Positions 1 to 8,390 of a stretch of 18,071 nt of DNA are shown here, piece by piece (the stretch's first letter is position 1; each line of letters opens with the position of its first letter). Both the position numbers and the translations under genes were made by a program. A model generated the notes under the pieces. The model was not told the origin of the DNA and did no database searches. It saw only the letters and a list, made by a program, of their open reading frames with translations. Where the stretch lies: NCBI GenBank assembly GCA_937888895.1, contig CALASV010000222.1, positions 1 to 18,071 on the forward strand. The letters run 5' to 3'. This stretch comes from an uncultured Clostridia bacterium. Its GTDB lineage: Bacteria; Bacillota; Clostridia; Lachnospirales; Lachnospiraceae.

Positions 1-2
1 AG

Positions 3-113
3 GACAATGCCGCTATGGTGATTAGGGATGTTCGGCTTCTGGATAAGCTTTTGAAAACCTATGGCATGGAGAAGACCTCCGGGTCAGTGATCCCACTGTA
101 TCCAATGGGATAG
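3..113 (+). CDS. C-terminal tail of an unidentified gene, entering from the left edge
   Basis: An open frame enters from the window edge and ends at TAG 111-113, giving a 36-residue tail ending in SVIPLYPMG. Its base composition is clearly more GC-rich than the chromosome further right and matches the next ~150 bases. I do not recognise the family. It is in the same frame as the KdpD-like fragment that follows, separated by this stop. The spacing does not fit the part of KdpD expected just upstream, so it may belong to an unrelated gene. It may be only the end of a real gene, or part of a scrambled junction. Confidence 0.35.
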   Translation, partial: DNAAMVIRDVRLLDKLLKTYGMEKTSGSVIPLYPMG

Positions 114-125
114 AATAGAATAATA

Positions 126-278
126 TTGGAAACAGCGGAGTGGGTGCTTAAAAACAATCATTCTGCCGGTGCGACAACGGACACATTATCCGAAGCAGAT
201 TATTTTTATCTTTCCCTTCGTGTGAATGACCGTATCTATGGTGTAGTGGGGATTGAAGTGTGCAAAAATCCATTAGAA
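126..278 (+). pseudogene. KdpD-type sensor kinase fragment (GAF-like domain), fused to the downstream frame
   Basis: The first ~51 residues of the long frame read like the GAF-like segment of the potassium-sensing histidine kinase KdpD. The pattern is W-V-x-K-N-N, then AGATTDTL, then a YLSLRV stretch, then YGVVGIEV and NPLE. In a full KdpD this segment lies before the HisKA and ATPase domains. Here neither those nor the upstream Usp and membrane parts follow. Instead the frame passes directly into a secreted-type protein after about residue 51. The GC content falls at the same point. The TTG at 126 has no ribosome binding site. The fragment cannot be a working kinase. It is either a recombination remnant or an assembly chimera. 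Confidence 0.75.
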
Positions 279-3200
279 GTATCAGAAAAAGAATTAGCTG
301 ATGGAACTGTATTGTATCTAACTGCTGATATGGTATCAGAAAAGGGTATTATTACAGTCAAGGAAGGAACTTGGCAACGTTTAGTAATTCCAAAAGAGTT
401 AGAGGCAAAACAAATTATGTTAAAAGGAACTTCTATCACACAATTAGTGGTAGAAAGTGGTACAGACTGTGTATTAAATATACAAGGTAGTACCATTGCA
501 GGAATGGTTGTGTTAGCTCCACAAATGGAAGTTATGGGCGTTAAGGAGATGGCAGAACTATTAAAGGCCGGAAAAAGTGGTTCAGAAGTTGCAGAGTTAT
601 ATTCAAATTATCAAGCAAAGAAAGCAAAATATGAAGGTAATTATCCAACGATTATAACAGATGAAGCAACAAAGTTTGAGAACATTCAAGTTTCTGGTAA
701 TATTAGCTTAGAGTTATGCAAAGATAATACAGAACATATTGTGGTAACTTCCGTAGAAAATCAAAAGAAATTGCGAGTAGCAATTGCTGGTTATAACGGA
801 AATTTATCTGTAGAGCAAACCGAATTACAAGAAAATAGTTATAATATCTTGAATTTGGATTTGAAAGATTCTGAGCTAAAACAGTTACATGTAGATAGTC
901 ATGGGAAACATACCTGTTCTATCAATCAAAAAGGTAGTTCTAAAATACAGTCTGCAAGTATTGCAGGTAATTCTAGAGTGTATTTTAGTGTACCAACAGA
1001 AAATATCAATATCACCGATAAAGCAGAAAATTCTTATGTAAAATTATATGCCGATGTAAAAGAAGTTGTAGTAGAAGGAAATAAAAACGAAATTATGTTA
1101 ACAACTGCTTCTAACGTACAAAACGCAATAATTGAAGGCGATGATACAAGGGTGTATGGCTACGGTACATTAGAGTCTGCACAAATTACAGGAGATAAAG
1201 CAAATGTGTCTACATCAGGGACAGCAGTAGATGGTCAAAACGATAAAACAAAACCTGCTGGTATTGTTACACAAACTCCAAGTAGACCAACAGCAACACC
1301 AAAGCCAACAGCAACACCAAAGCCAACGGTAACACCAGAACCAACAGAAACTCCTTCTAAACATACATGGAATGTGAAGAATGCAACTTGTGTTACTGAA
1401 AAAAAATGTACAGAATGTGGGTATGTAGAAGAAGTTGCGACAGGTATTCATACATTTTCTGAAGAAGGTGTAGTAACAGAAGCAACTTGTACAGAAGCTG
1501 GTTATACTACATTTTCTTGTATCCATTGTGACGAAACACAAGTAAGTGATATTGTAGCTCCATTAGGTCATAAAGTAACCGAATGGGAAACAGGAGAATT
1601 AGTAACAGGGGAAACTTGTATTTATACTCAAGTTGGAGTATGTACTGTATGCAAGGAAGAACTAGTAGCTGAAACTACAGTAGAAAAACATAGTTCTGAC
1701 TTATTAGTGGAAGTAACAAAAGAGGCAACTTGTCAAACAGAAGGAACAAAAGTTTATATTTGTTCTGATTGTGGAGAAGAAATTATTACACAACCTTATT
1801 CTAATGCAGAAGCTCATGTTTGGGATTCTGGTGAGAACAAAGATGGAAAAACCATTTACCATTGTACTGTAGATGGATGTAATAAAACAAAGTCTGTAGT
1901 AAATGTTGCAGAAGATGGTATTGTAGCTACAAAAGATTTAGATACGGCAACACAAGTAGCAGTTACAAGTGGTGTTGTATTATCTTTTGATACCAATGTT
2001 TTAACACAAATATCATCAGGTCCTGCTTTACAATTATCAGCAGAAACTTTATCAGAATTAAATAGAAAAGAAGCTGTTGATAAGTTGACAGACGAGCAGA
2101 AAAATCAATTAGGCGATAATGAAATTTATGATTTCAATATGTTTGTCAGTGACGAACAAGTGTCTGATTTTAAGGGTGCTGTTACAATTCGTATTCCATA
2201 TACATTAGCAGATGACGAAGACCCAGAAAGTGTAGGTATTTGGTATCTTGCAGATAATGGAAAAGTAGAAGAATTCCAAGGGAAATATCTTGATGGATTT
2301 GTTGTATTTACAACGAATCATTTCTCTTATTATACGGTAGTACGTTTGACACCAGAAGCTCGTTGTAGATTATTTGGTCATTTATGGTTAAGTGTAACAA
2401 CAAGTCCAACTTGTACCGAAGATGGTTTTATTACAAAAGTTTGTCAGCGTTGTGGTGAAAAAGAAGTACTTCCTGGAGAACCAGCGACAGGACATGATGT
2501 GGAAGAAACAATTATAGAAGAAGCAACATGTCAACATAAAGGTAAAAAGAGACATGAATGTAACAATAAACATTGTGAATTTTACCAAGAAGTAGAAACT
2601 CCAAAAGGAAAACATAATCTCAAGGAAGTGGAAAAGGAAAGTAAAGAACCAACTTGTGAAGAACCAGGTTATATTAAGTATGAATGTAGACATGGTCATT
2701 GTGACTATTATAAAAACGAAGAAATAAAAGCACTTGGTCATGAAAAAGGTGAAGATGGTTGTTGTGTACGCTGTGGTAAGCAGATGGAAGGAAATGTTAC
2801 ATATGACTTCGGCGGAGCAACTGTTAAGTATTTAGGTTGGTTCTACAACCAGCTTCATACGGGAGATGAAACTTGGAAAAACATCAAAGCTACAGTAGAA
2901 GAAAAATACAACATTAAGTTAGAACCAGCAACATTAGAAGAATATGAAGACTATGAGTATAGAAGTGATATTGATATTCTTTTAGAATCTGTAGAAAAAG
3001 GTTCACCAGTAGCTCATATTGTAAACTTAATTTCAAGTGATATTGCATTTTGCTGTGAAAGTGATATTTTATTTGATTTAGCACCATATTTAGATAGTAC
3101 GATTCAAATGGGTTCTACTTATACTGATATGGGTAAATGGAACGATGAAGTATTAGGTATCTCCTATGACAATCCTGGTGATACATGGGTACTCGTTTAT

Positions 3201-6200
3201 GACAGAGAGTATTTAGAAGAACTTGGTATGGAAAAGACACCTACTGATATGTTTATGGAAGGTAAGTGGAGTTATGAAGATTGTAAGGAATATTTGAAAG
3301 AATTACAGTCTAAGCTTCCAGAAGGACAATATGCGATTGGTGAATTTCCTTATTATTACGCTGTTATGAGTGCTAATGCAAATGGTACTCAGTTAGTAGA
3401 TACAAATGGTAACATCAATCTTACTGATAAAAATGTCATTGAAGCAACGGAATTTTATAAGGAATTAATCGAAGAAGGTATTGCATATCCTGCTTTTGTC
3501 AAACGTGACGAAAATGGTAATATCATAGAGTCTGATATTGTTTATTCGGCAAATGATGATAGAATTGTATTAAAGAGAGCAGAAACATGGGAACTTGATT
3601 CTCTTACTTATGACTTTGGTATTTGTTATTGGCCATGGGGTTCTAATGTAACAGTAGATGGTGATTACACAACATTAAGTGAAGAATATCAAATAGCTAA
3701 TGCTTATTGGAGACTTGATTCTGTTGTAGAGGCAGCAGTCGAAGACACTGGTATTCCAGGTGAAGTACTTGCACTTATTGCACAAGATATTAATTATTTA
3801 GCTAATCCAGCGTATGCACTCGCTTGGCATAATGCTTGGGTAGAAGAACAAAAGAATCCAGATTATGAAGATTTTGGTATGCATGCAGGAGAAACAAGAA
3901 GCTTTAAGACAGAACAAGATATTGAATTATTTGACTGGGGCCATACTAGAGTAGTTCCTGACCTTTCTTGGAGTTTTTCAGAAGCAGATATTGTTAATTG
4001 TTTCAAACCATTCACATTAATCTTTACAGAAGGTGCCGATATTAATTCTACATTAGAGTATTATGCAAATACGGATAATTTTACGGATTGCAACCATACT
4101 CTTTACAAAAAGTTTGAATTACCAGAAGGAGTTACTTCTTGTTCCGATGGTCTTCGTTGTATTGAAAAATGTACAAAATGTAATTATACAAATGAATGGA
4201 CAACATATGAGCATCCAATGATAAGAAGAGAACTTTCCTTAAGACAGTTTGGCTCTACTTGTGGTACTGTGATTGAAATTCTCGAATGTCCTTGTGGTTA
4301 TTTGGTATGGTCAGGTTCTGACCTTGCTTGTGATTTAGAAGGTCACTCTTGGGACGATATCAGAGACTACGATAGTTTTATTGGAGAAACAGAAGGTGAT
4401 TTTGCAGAGCACAAAGAAAGTTTTTCTTGTGCAGTAACAGAACCAGAATGTAATTTACATTTTGATGTAAAATACGAAGCAACACGTGTTCAAGGTTGTA
4501 CATGGAGAAGAACAGTTACTCTTTGTTATGATGAAGATGGCGATGGTGCTTATGAACAAGAATATGTAATACTTGCTACTCAGTATGATGGATGGCATCC
4601 ACTTGAAGAAGAACCTACCGAAGTAGAGTATGGTACAACAGAAGATGGAACAAAGACAAAGATAGAAAAGTTTATTTGTCCAAGATGTGAAGATTTTGAA
4701 CGAATTGACACCTATGCAGACTATCTGGAAGATGGAAGCTATGCTTATCGCATTGAAGAAGAATGGGGTAATGATGACTTTAGAGAGAGAAACAAATGGG
4801 AGTACGATTTCAGTAATGAAGATTATTGTAGTGTAACAAAATGGTATATTGATGCAAATGACGAATATTACGAATTTGCAACCGAACCGGGATGTTATTG
4901 TCCTAATGAAGAAGAAACAAGACATGACAATGGTTGTACCCAATATGCGTATGGTCCTTGTGCAATGTGTGGAAACGATAATCCATTATTTGAACGTAGA
5001 CCGGGTGGTCATAATTTTGACCATTTCTTCAACGAAGAAACTGGAATGCATGAATGTCACTGTGGTTTAGAAAGCGAAAGTGGTATTAATGGCAAAATCG
5101 CTTTAGAAGACATGTCCAATAATGACAACTACATCGCAGGATATTACCAATTTGGTGAGTGGATTTGGGAAATTTTAGACTATGAAGTTTTCGTATTCTT
5201 ACGCACTGAAAAAGAAGATATCCAAACAGACTTAGCAGTAGAAAATAGTAATGACATCTTTGCTTCTGGTACGGTATCTCTTTCCAAAGAAGAAGTAGAA
5301 CAATGGGCAGAAAACAATGGTGTTACAGAAGACTATGAAGTAATGCTTACCTTTGCTTTATCAGGCGAAGATGAAAACCTCTCCTATAATATTATCTTAA
5401 CAGATAGATATCTTTGTGAAGGCGAACATGATATTTATTTAGAAACTGTATTGTTAGAAGAAGGTACTTCTTGTGAAGGTGGTGTTGTTTGTACGGAAAA
5501 ATGTAGAAACTGTGATTATGAAAATAAATGGACAGACTATTGGCATATACAGATGACAAGAGAAATTCCATTTAGCCAGTTTGGTTCTACTTGTGGTAAC
5601 TTCTTTAGACTATATGAATGTGCTTGTGGTTCAGAAGTATGGTCGGAAGCAGAATTTAACTGTGATACAGGATATTCTTGGGACAATCTCCTATATTATG
5701 ATGAATATATTAGAGAAGCTGAAGGTGATTTTGCAGAAGCAGAATGGATTGGTATTTGTGGAAACTCTGACTGTGATTTACAGTTTACTGTAAAATACCA
5801 AGCAGAATATGTTGATGATTGTCTATGGAGAAGAGAAGTTATTCTTTGTTATGATGCAGATAATGATGGTACTTATGAACAAGAATATGTAATACTCAAA
5901 GATAATTATTACGAGCATGCAAATTTATTGGAAGATAGTACATCTTATGAAACAGCAGAAGATGGCACAAAGTTAATGATAGTGACTACTCTTTGTGAAC
6001 GCTGTCATAATTTTGCAGAAGTAAATACTTATGCAGACTATCTTGGAAATGAAAGCTATCTTTATCAGATTAGACTGGAAAGTGGTCTTTTAGATAGCGA
6101 AGGTAGAGATGGTATGGAATGGATATACGAATTTGGCGAAGATTCTTGTAGTGTAACACCATGCTATTTCAGTATGCACGCAGGAGAGTATAATTGGTAT

Positions 6201-6416
6201 GAGGAAGGTGAACTCGAACCGGGATGTCATAATGTGGACGGTAATATTACAGGTCCTACTTGTACCGAATACGCACATGGTATTTGTGCAAAATGTGGAA
6301 ACGATAATGCACTATATGGTGATGAATACAGACCATTTGAACATGACTACTCTTATTTCAATGAAGAAACTGGAATGTTGGAATGTTGGCATTGTGGTGA
6401 AGTGTGGGAAGAATAA
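126..6416 (+). CDS. giant Cys-X-X-Cys-rich extracellular protein with an ABC solute-binding domain; N-terminus replaced
   Basis: A frame of 2096 codons. Residues 1-51 are KdpD-like and probably foreign. Residues ~52-380 are beta-rich, with short hydrophobic strands and turns like a beta-solenoid. Residues ~382-410 are a Pro/Thr linker. Residues ~419-590 and ~745-890 hold repeats with paired cysteines (CTEC, CIHC, CSDC, CQRC, CVRC) and GH turns, as in many Lachnospiraceae surface proteins. A domain ending near residue 742 (IPYTL, FSYYTVV) lies between them. Residues ~891-1245 resemble an extracellular solute-binding protein of ABC importers. The rest is a duplicated Cys-rich module (residues ~1322-1648 and ~1764-2096). 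Each copy has one DxDxDG loop, which may bind calcium. There is no signal peptide, LPXTG motif or C-terminal membrane segment. The missing signal peptide fits loss of the true start. The role is unknown; a cell-surface or secreted ligand binder is the likeliest inference. A terminator follows at 6460. Confidence 0.7.
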   Translation: METAEWVLKNNHSAGATTDTLSEADYFYLSLRVNDRIYGVVGIEVCKNPLEVSEKELADGTVLYLTADMVSEKGIITVKEGTWQRLVIPKELEAKQIMLKGTSITQLVVESGTDCVLNIQGSTIAGMVVLAPQMEVMGVKEMAELLKAGKSGSEVAELYSNYQAKKAKYEGNYPTIITDEATKFENIQVSGNISLELCKDNTEHIVVTSVENQKKLRVAIAGYNGNLSVEQTELQENSYNILNLDLKDSELKQLHVDSHGKHTCSINQKGSSKIQSASIAGNSRVYFSVPTENINITDKAENSYVKLYADVKEVVVEGNKNEIMLTTASNVQNAIIEGDDTRVYGYGTLESAQITGDKANVSTSGTAVDGQNDKTKPAGIVTQTPSRPTATPKPTATPKPTVTPEPTETPSKHTWNVKNATCVTEKKCTECGYVEEVATGIHTFSEEGVVTEATCTEAGYTTFSCIHCDETQVSDIVAPLGHKVTEWETGELVTGETCIYTQVGVCTVCKEELVAETTVEKHSSDLLVEVTKEATCQTEGTKVYICSDCGEEIITQPYSNAEAHVWDSGENKDGKTIYHCTVDGCNKTKSVVNVAEDGIVATKDLDTATQVAVTSGVVLSFDTNVLTQISSGPALQLSAETLSELNRKEAVDKLTDEQKNQLGDNEIYDFNMFVSDEQVSDFKGAVTIRIPYTLADDEDPESVGIWYLADNGKVEEFQGKYLDGFVVFTTNHFSYYTVVRLTPEARCRLFGHLWLSVTTSPTCTEDGFITKVCQRCGEKEVLPGEPATGHDVEETIIEEATCQHKGKKRHECNNKHCEFYQEVETPKGKHNLKEVEKESKEPTCEEPGYIKYECRHGHCDYYKNEEIKALGHEKGEDGCCVRCGKQMEGNVTYDFGGATVKYLGWFYNQLHTGDETWKNIKATVEEKYNIKLEPATLEEYEDYEYRSDIDILLESVEKGSPVAHIVNLISSDIAFCCESDILFDLAPYLDSTIQMGSTYTDMGKWNDEVLGISYDNPGDTWVLVYDREYLEELGMEKTPTDMFMEGKWSYEDCKEYLKELQSKLPEGQYAIGEFPYYYAVMSANANGTQLVDTNGNINLTDKNVIEATEFYKELIEEGIAYPAFVKRDENGNIIESDIVYSANDDRIVLKRAETWELDSLTYDFGICYWPWGSNVTVDGDYTTLSEEYQIANAYWRLDSVVEAAVEDTGIPGEVLALIAQDINYLANPAYALAWHNAWVEEQKNPDYEDFGMHAGETRSFKTEQDIELFDWGHTRVVPDLSWSFSEADIVNCFKPFTLIFTEGADINSTLEYYANTDNFTDCNHTLYKKFELPEGVTSCSDGLRCIEKCTKCNYTNEWTTYEHPMIRRELSLRQFGSTCGTVIEILECPCGYLVWSGSDLACDLEGHSWDDIRDYDSFIGETEGDFAEHKESFSCAVTEPECNLHFDVKYEATRVQGCTWRRTVTLCYDEDGDGAYEQEYVILATQYDGWHPLEEEPTEVEYGTTEDGTKTKIEKFICPRCEDFERIDTYADYLEDGSYAYRIEEEWGNDDFRERNKWEYDFSNEDYCSVTKWYIDANDEYYEFATEPGCYCPNEEETRHDNGCTQYAYGPCAMCGNDNPLFERRPGGHNFDHFFNEETGMHECHCGLESESGINGKIALEDMSNNDNYIAGYYQFGEWIWEILDYEVFVFLRTEKEDIQTDLAVENSNDIFASGTVSLSKEEVEQWAENNGVTEDYEVMLTFALSGEDENLSYNIILTDRYLCEGEHDIYLETVLLEEGTSCEGGVVCTEKCRNCDYENKWTDYWHIQMTREIPFSQFGSTCGNFFRLYECACGSEVWSEAEFNCDTGYSWDNLLYYDEYIREAEGDFAEAEWIGICGNSDCDLQFTVKYQAEYVDDCLWRREVILCYDADNDGTYEQEYVILKDNYYEHANLLEDSTSYETAEDGTKLMIVTTLCERCHNFAEVNTYADYLGNESYLYQIRLESGLLDSEGRDGMEWIYEFGEDSCSVTPCYFSMHAGEYNWYEEGELEPGCHNVDGNITGPTCTEYAHGICAKCGNDNALYGDEYRPFEHDYSYFNEETGMLECWHCGEVWEE
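1287..1355 (+). repeat. 18-bp tandem repeat encoding the Pro/Thr linker
   Basis: Two identical 18-base units (1287-1304 and 1305-1322) are followed by a diverged third unit (1323-1340) and a partial fourth. They encode PTATPK-type hexapeptides that form a flexible linker between the beta-rich part and the first Cys-X-X-Cys repeats. The unit keeps frame, so copy number could vary without breaking the gene. Confidence 0.9.
2796..3860 (+). other. embedded ABC-type extracellular solute-binding domain
   Basis: Residues ~891-1245 of the giant protein match the layout of family-1-like solute-binding lipoproteins. The start is a strand typical of them (ATVKYLGW). It is followed by a helix with WKNIKATVEEKYNIKLE, a segment on the lobe change (LFDLAPYLD), a short stretch with a hydrophobic strand (WVLVYDREYLEELGM), and a TEFYKELIEEG helix. 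Such domains normally stand alone as lipoproteins beside permease genes. Here the domain sits between Cys-rich repeat blocks, and no permease or ATPase gene is in view. The assignment comes from pattern recognition only; the ligand cannot be told. Confidence 0.65.
4089..5069 (+). repeat. first copy of a ~330-residue Cys-rich module
   Basis: This is the first copy of a module that recurs 1326-1332 bases downstream. Shared marks in order are an SC-x(6)-C-x-E-KC pair, FGSTCG, a GDFAE stretch, a CYD-x-D-x-DG-x-YEQEYVIL loop, TYADYL, C-x-MCGNDN and FNEETGM. The DxDxDG loop is at residue ~1469. Similarity is visible in DNA as well as protein. Confidence 0.85.
5415..6413 (+). repeat. second copy of the Cys-rich module, ending the protein
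   Basis: This is the second copy of the module at 4089, with the same order of marks: FGSTCG, GDFAE, CYDADNDGTYEQEYVIL (loop at residue ~1910), TYADYL, CGNDN and FNEETGM. It runs almost to the stop. The two copies are separated by ~115 residues of different sequence (5070-5414). That spacer also looks beta-rich and has no cysteine pairs. Confidence 0.85.
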
Positions 6417-6459
6417 TTTTTTTATTGTCACTTACAAAAGCATTTAATTAAAAAATAAG

Positions 6460-6510
6460 AAAGCTCCTTTTTTGTAGTAAAATTTTACTTGCAAAGAAGG
6501 AGCTTTTTTA
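6460..6510 (+). terminator. intrinsic terminator after the giant surface-protein gene
   Basis: The arms AAGCTCCTT (6461-6469) and AAGGAGCTT (6497-6505) pair perfectly. Between them is a second self-complementary core, AGTAAAATTTTACT. A T run follows. An A-rich stretch on the left would also let it work on the other strand. Confidence 0.85.
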
Positions 6511-6546
6511 TAGCAACTTAAACATAGTGGAATTATATTAAATTAG

Positions 6547-6575
6547 TTGCGAACTGAACTTAAATTTGGTAAAAT
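6547..6575 (+). promoter_or_regulatory. sigma-A-type promoter for pgcA
   Basis: A -35 box TTGCGA (6547-6552) and a -10 box TAAAAT (6570-6575) are 17 bases apart. They lie between the upstream terminator and the pgcA ribosome binding site, so the leader would be about 65 bases. No riboswitch-like fold is evident in the leader. Confidence 0.6.
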
Positions 6576-6630
6576 ACAAGTAAGCTGTTCACTGCAACCG
6601 TCAGAGAGAATGGTAAATATATTATAATGC

Positions 6631-6637
6631 AAGGAGG
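6631..6637 (+). promoter_or_regulatory. ribosome binding site that fixes the pgcA start
   Basis: AAGGAGG is placed 10 bases before the ATG at 6648. It lies inside the reading frame that could open at ATG 6627, which has no ribosome binding site of its own. This makes 6648 the preferred start. Confidence 0.85.
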
Positions 6638-6647
6638 ATTTACAAAC

Positions 6648-8378
6648 ATGGACTACATGAAAATCTATGAGAAATGGTTAACTGACCCTTATTTTGATGA
6701 GGATACAAAGAAAGAGTTAGAAGCGATTCGTGATAATGAAAAGGAAATCAAAGAATGTTTCTATACGGAATTAGAATTTGGTACAGGTGGTCTTCGTGGT
6801 ATTATCGGTGCTGGTACAAATCGTATGAATGTGTATACTATCCGTAAGGCAACACAGGGCTTAGCAAATTATATTATCCGTATGGGAAGACAGGCAGATG
6901 GTGTTGCGATTGCGTATGATTCTCGTCGTATGTCTCCAGAATTTGCAAAGGAAGCAGCACTTTGTCTTTGTGCAAATGGCATTTCTATTCACATTTTTGA
7001 TAGTCTTCGTCCAACACCAGAATTATCTTTTGCTTTAAGAGAACTTGGTTGTGTTGCTGGTATTAACATTACTGCAAGCCACAATCCACCAGAATACAAT
7101 GGATATAAAGTTTACTGGGAAGATGGCGCACAGATTACACCTCCACACGATGTAGAAATTTTGAAGGAAGTAAAGGCAGTTACTGATTTTGCTACTGTAA
7201 AGACAATGAGTGAAGCAGATGCTGTGGCAGCTGGTTTATATCATGTGATTGGTAAAGAAATCGATGATAAGTACATTGATACTTTAAAGAAATTAGTACT
7301 TCGTCCAGATTGCATTAAAGAAGTTGCAAAGGATTTAAAGATTGTTTACACACCATTACATGGTACAGGAAATGTTCCAGTAAGACGCGTACTTGCAGAG
7401 CTTGGTTTTGAACAAGTATATGTAGTAAAAGAACAGGAATTACCAGATGGCAATTTCCCAACCGTAAGTTATCCAAATCCAGAAGCAGCAGAAGCATTCC
7501 ACTTAGGATTAAAATTAGCAAGAGAAATTGATGCAGATTTAGTATTAGCAACAGACCCAGACGCTGACCGTCTTGGTGTTTATGTAAAAGACACAAAGAC
7601 AAATGACTATATCTCCTTAACTGGAAATATGTCTGGTTGTTTATTAGCAGATTATGAACTTAGTCAGATAAAGGAATTAAGAGGACTTCCAGCAGATGGT
7701 GCTTTAGTAGAAACTATTGTTACTACTGATATGGCAAAAGCAATTGCAAAATATTATGGTGTTGCTTTATATGAATGTTTAACAGGATTTAAGTTCATCG
7801 GTCAGAAGATGTTAGATTTTGAATTAAATGGAACAGGTACATATTTATTTGGTTTTGAAGAAAGCTATGGTTGTTTAATTGGTGACCATGCAAGAGATAA
7901 AGATGCCGTTGTAGCTACTATGGCTCTTTGTGAAGCAGCAGCTTACTATAAGACTAAGAATATGACTTTATGGGATGCTATGATTGCACTTTATGAGCGT
8001 TATGGTTACTATAAAGATGGTATTGTATCTATTACTATGAAGGGTATTGAAGGTTTAGCAAAGATTCAGAGCATTATGACTACTTTACGTGAAAATACTC
8101 CAAAGGAAATTGGCGAATATAGAGTTCGTGCAGTTCGTGACTATAAGACAGGTATCATTAAGAATTTAGTTACTGGTGAAGAAACTCCTACAGGTCTTCC
8201 AATTTCTAATGTACTTTATTTTGAAATGCAAGGAAACACTTGGCTTTGTGTTCGTCCATCCGGTACAGAACCAAAGATTAAATTATATTATGGTGTTGTA
8301 GGAACTTCTTTAGCAGATGCAGATGCAAAGGCAGCAGAATTGGCAGATACTGTAAATGCTATGCTTAATGCTTTTTAA
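6648..8378 (+). CDS. pgcA: alpha-phosphoglucomutase (phosphohexomutase family)
   Basis: The product interconverts glucose 1-phosphate and glucose 6-phosphate in the cytoplasm. It links glycolysis to UDP-glucose, glycogen and envelope sugars. At 576 residues from ATG 6648 it matches the length of the Bacillus PgcA group. All four signatures are present. The active-site loop TASHNP carries the phosphoserine at residue 144. The metal loop DPDADR (residues 303-308) supplies three aspartates. The sugar loop is GFEESYG (402-408), and the phosphate-binding loop is RPSGTEPK (536-543). The GTGGLRG motif near the N-terminus is also typical. A HAD phosphatase gene follows after 12 bases, so the two are probably co-transcribed. 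Activity on mannose phosphates cannot be excluded from sequence alone. Confidence 0.93.
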   Translation: MDYMKIYEKWLTDPYFDEDTKKELEAIRDNEKEIKECFYTELEFGTGGLRGIIGAGTNRMNVYTIRKATQGLANYIIRMGRQADGVAIAYDSRRMSPEFAKEAALCLCANGISIHIFDSLRPTPELSFALRELGCVAGINITASHNPPEYNGYKVYWEDGAQITPPHDVEILKEVKAVTDFATVKTMSEADAVAAGLYHVIGKEIDDKYIDTLKKLVLRPDCIKEVAKDLKIVYTPLHGTGNVPVRRVLAELGFEQVYVVKEQELPDGNFPTVSYPNPEAAEAFHLGLKLAREIDADLVLATDPDADRLGVYVKDTKTNDYISLTGNMSGCLLADYELSQIKELRGLPADGALVETIVTTDMAKAIAKYYGVALYECLTGFKFIGQKMLDFELNGTGTYLFGFEESYGCLIGDHARDKDAVVATMALCEAAAYYKTKNMTLWDAMIALYERYGYYKDGIVSITMKGIEGLAKIQSIMTTLRENTPKEIGEYRVRAVRDYKTGIIKNLVTGEETPTGLPISNVLYFEMQGNTWLCVRPSGTEPKIKLYYGVVGTSLADADAKAAELADTVNAMLNAF

Positions 8379-8390
8379 TGAGGAACTTAC

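Noticed and set aside
1267..1360. CRISPR-like array
   Set aside because: The repeats are contiguous, coding, and without spacers; no CRISPR array is seen anywhere in the window.
1215..1541. Cys/Trp-rich frame on the - strand across the Pro/Thr linker
   Set aside because: Its odd composition comes from the complement of the Pro/Thr repeats and Cys codons; there is no start signal.
4455..4943. 162-codon open frame on the - strand inside the giant gene
   Set aside because: It is a shadow of the acidic, Cys-rich coding sequence: Phe/Ile-rich with no ribosome binding site.
6360..6416. LPXTG or membrane anchor at the end of the giant protein
   Set aside because: The C-terminus is acidic (ending GEVWEE) with no sorting motif and no hydrophobic stretch.
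6513..6550. Inverted repeat GCAACT / AGTTGC overlapping the pgcA -35
   Set aside because: Only six bases with a 26-base gap; not enough in AT-rich DNA to call an operator.
6623..6628. TATAAT just before the pgcA ribosome binding site
   Set aside because: A start there would place transcription within the ribosome binding site; the promoter at 6547 fits better.
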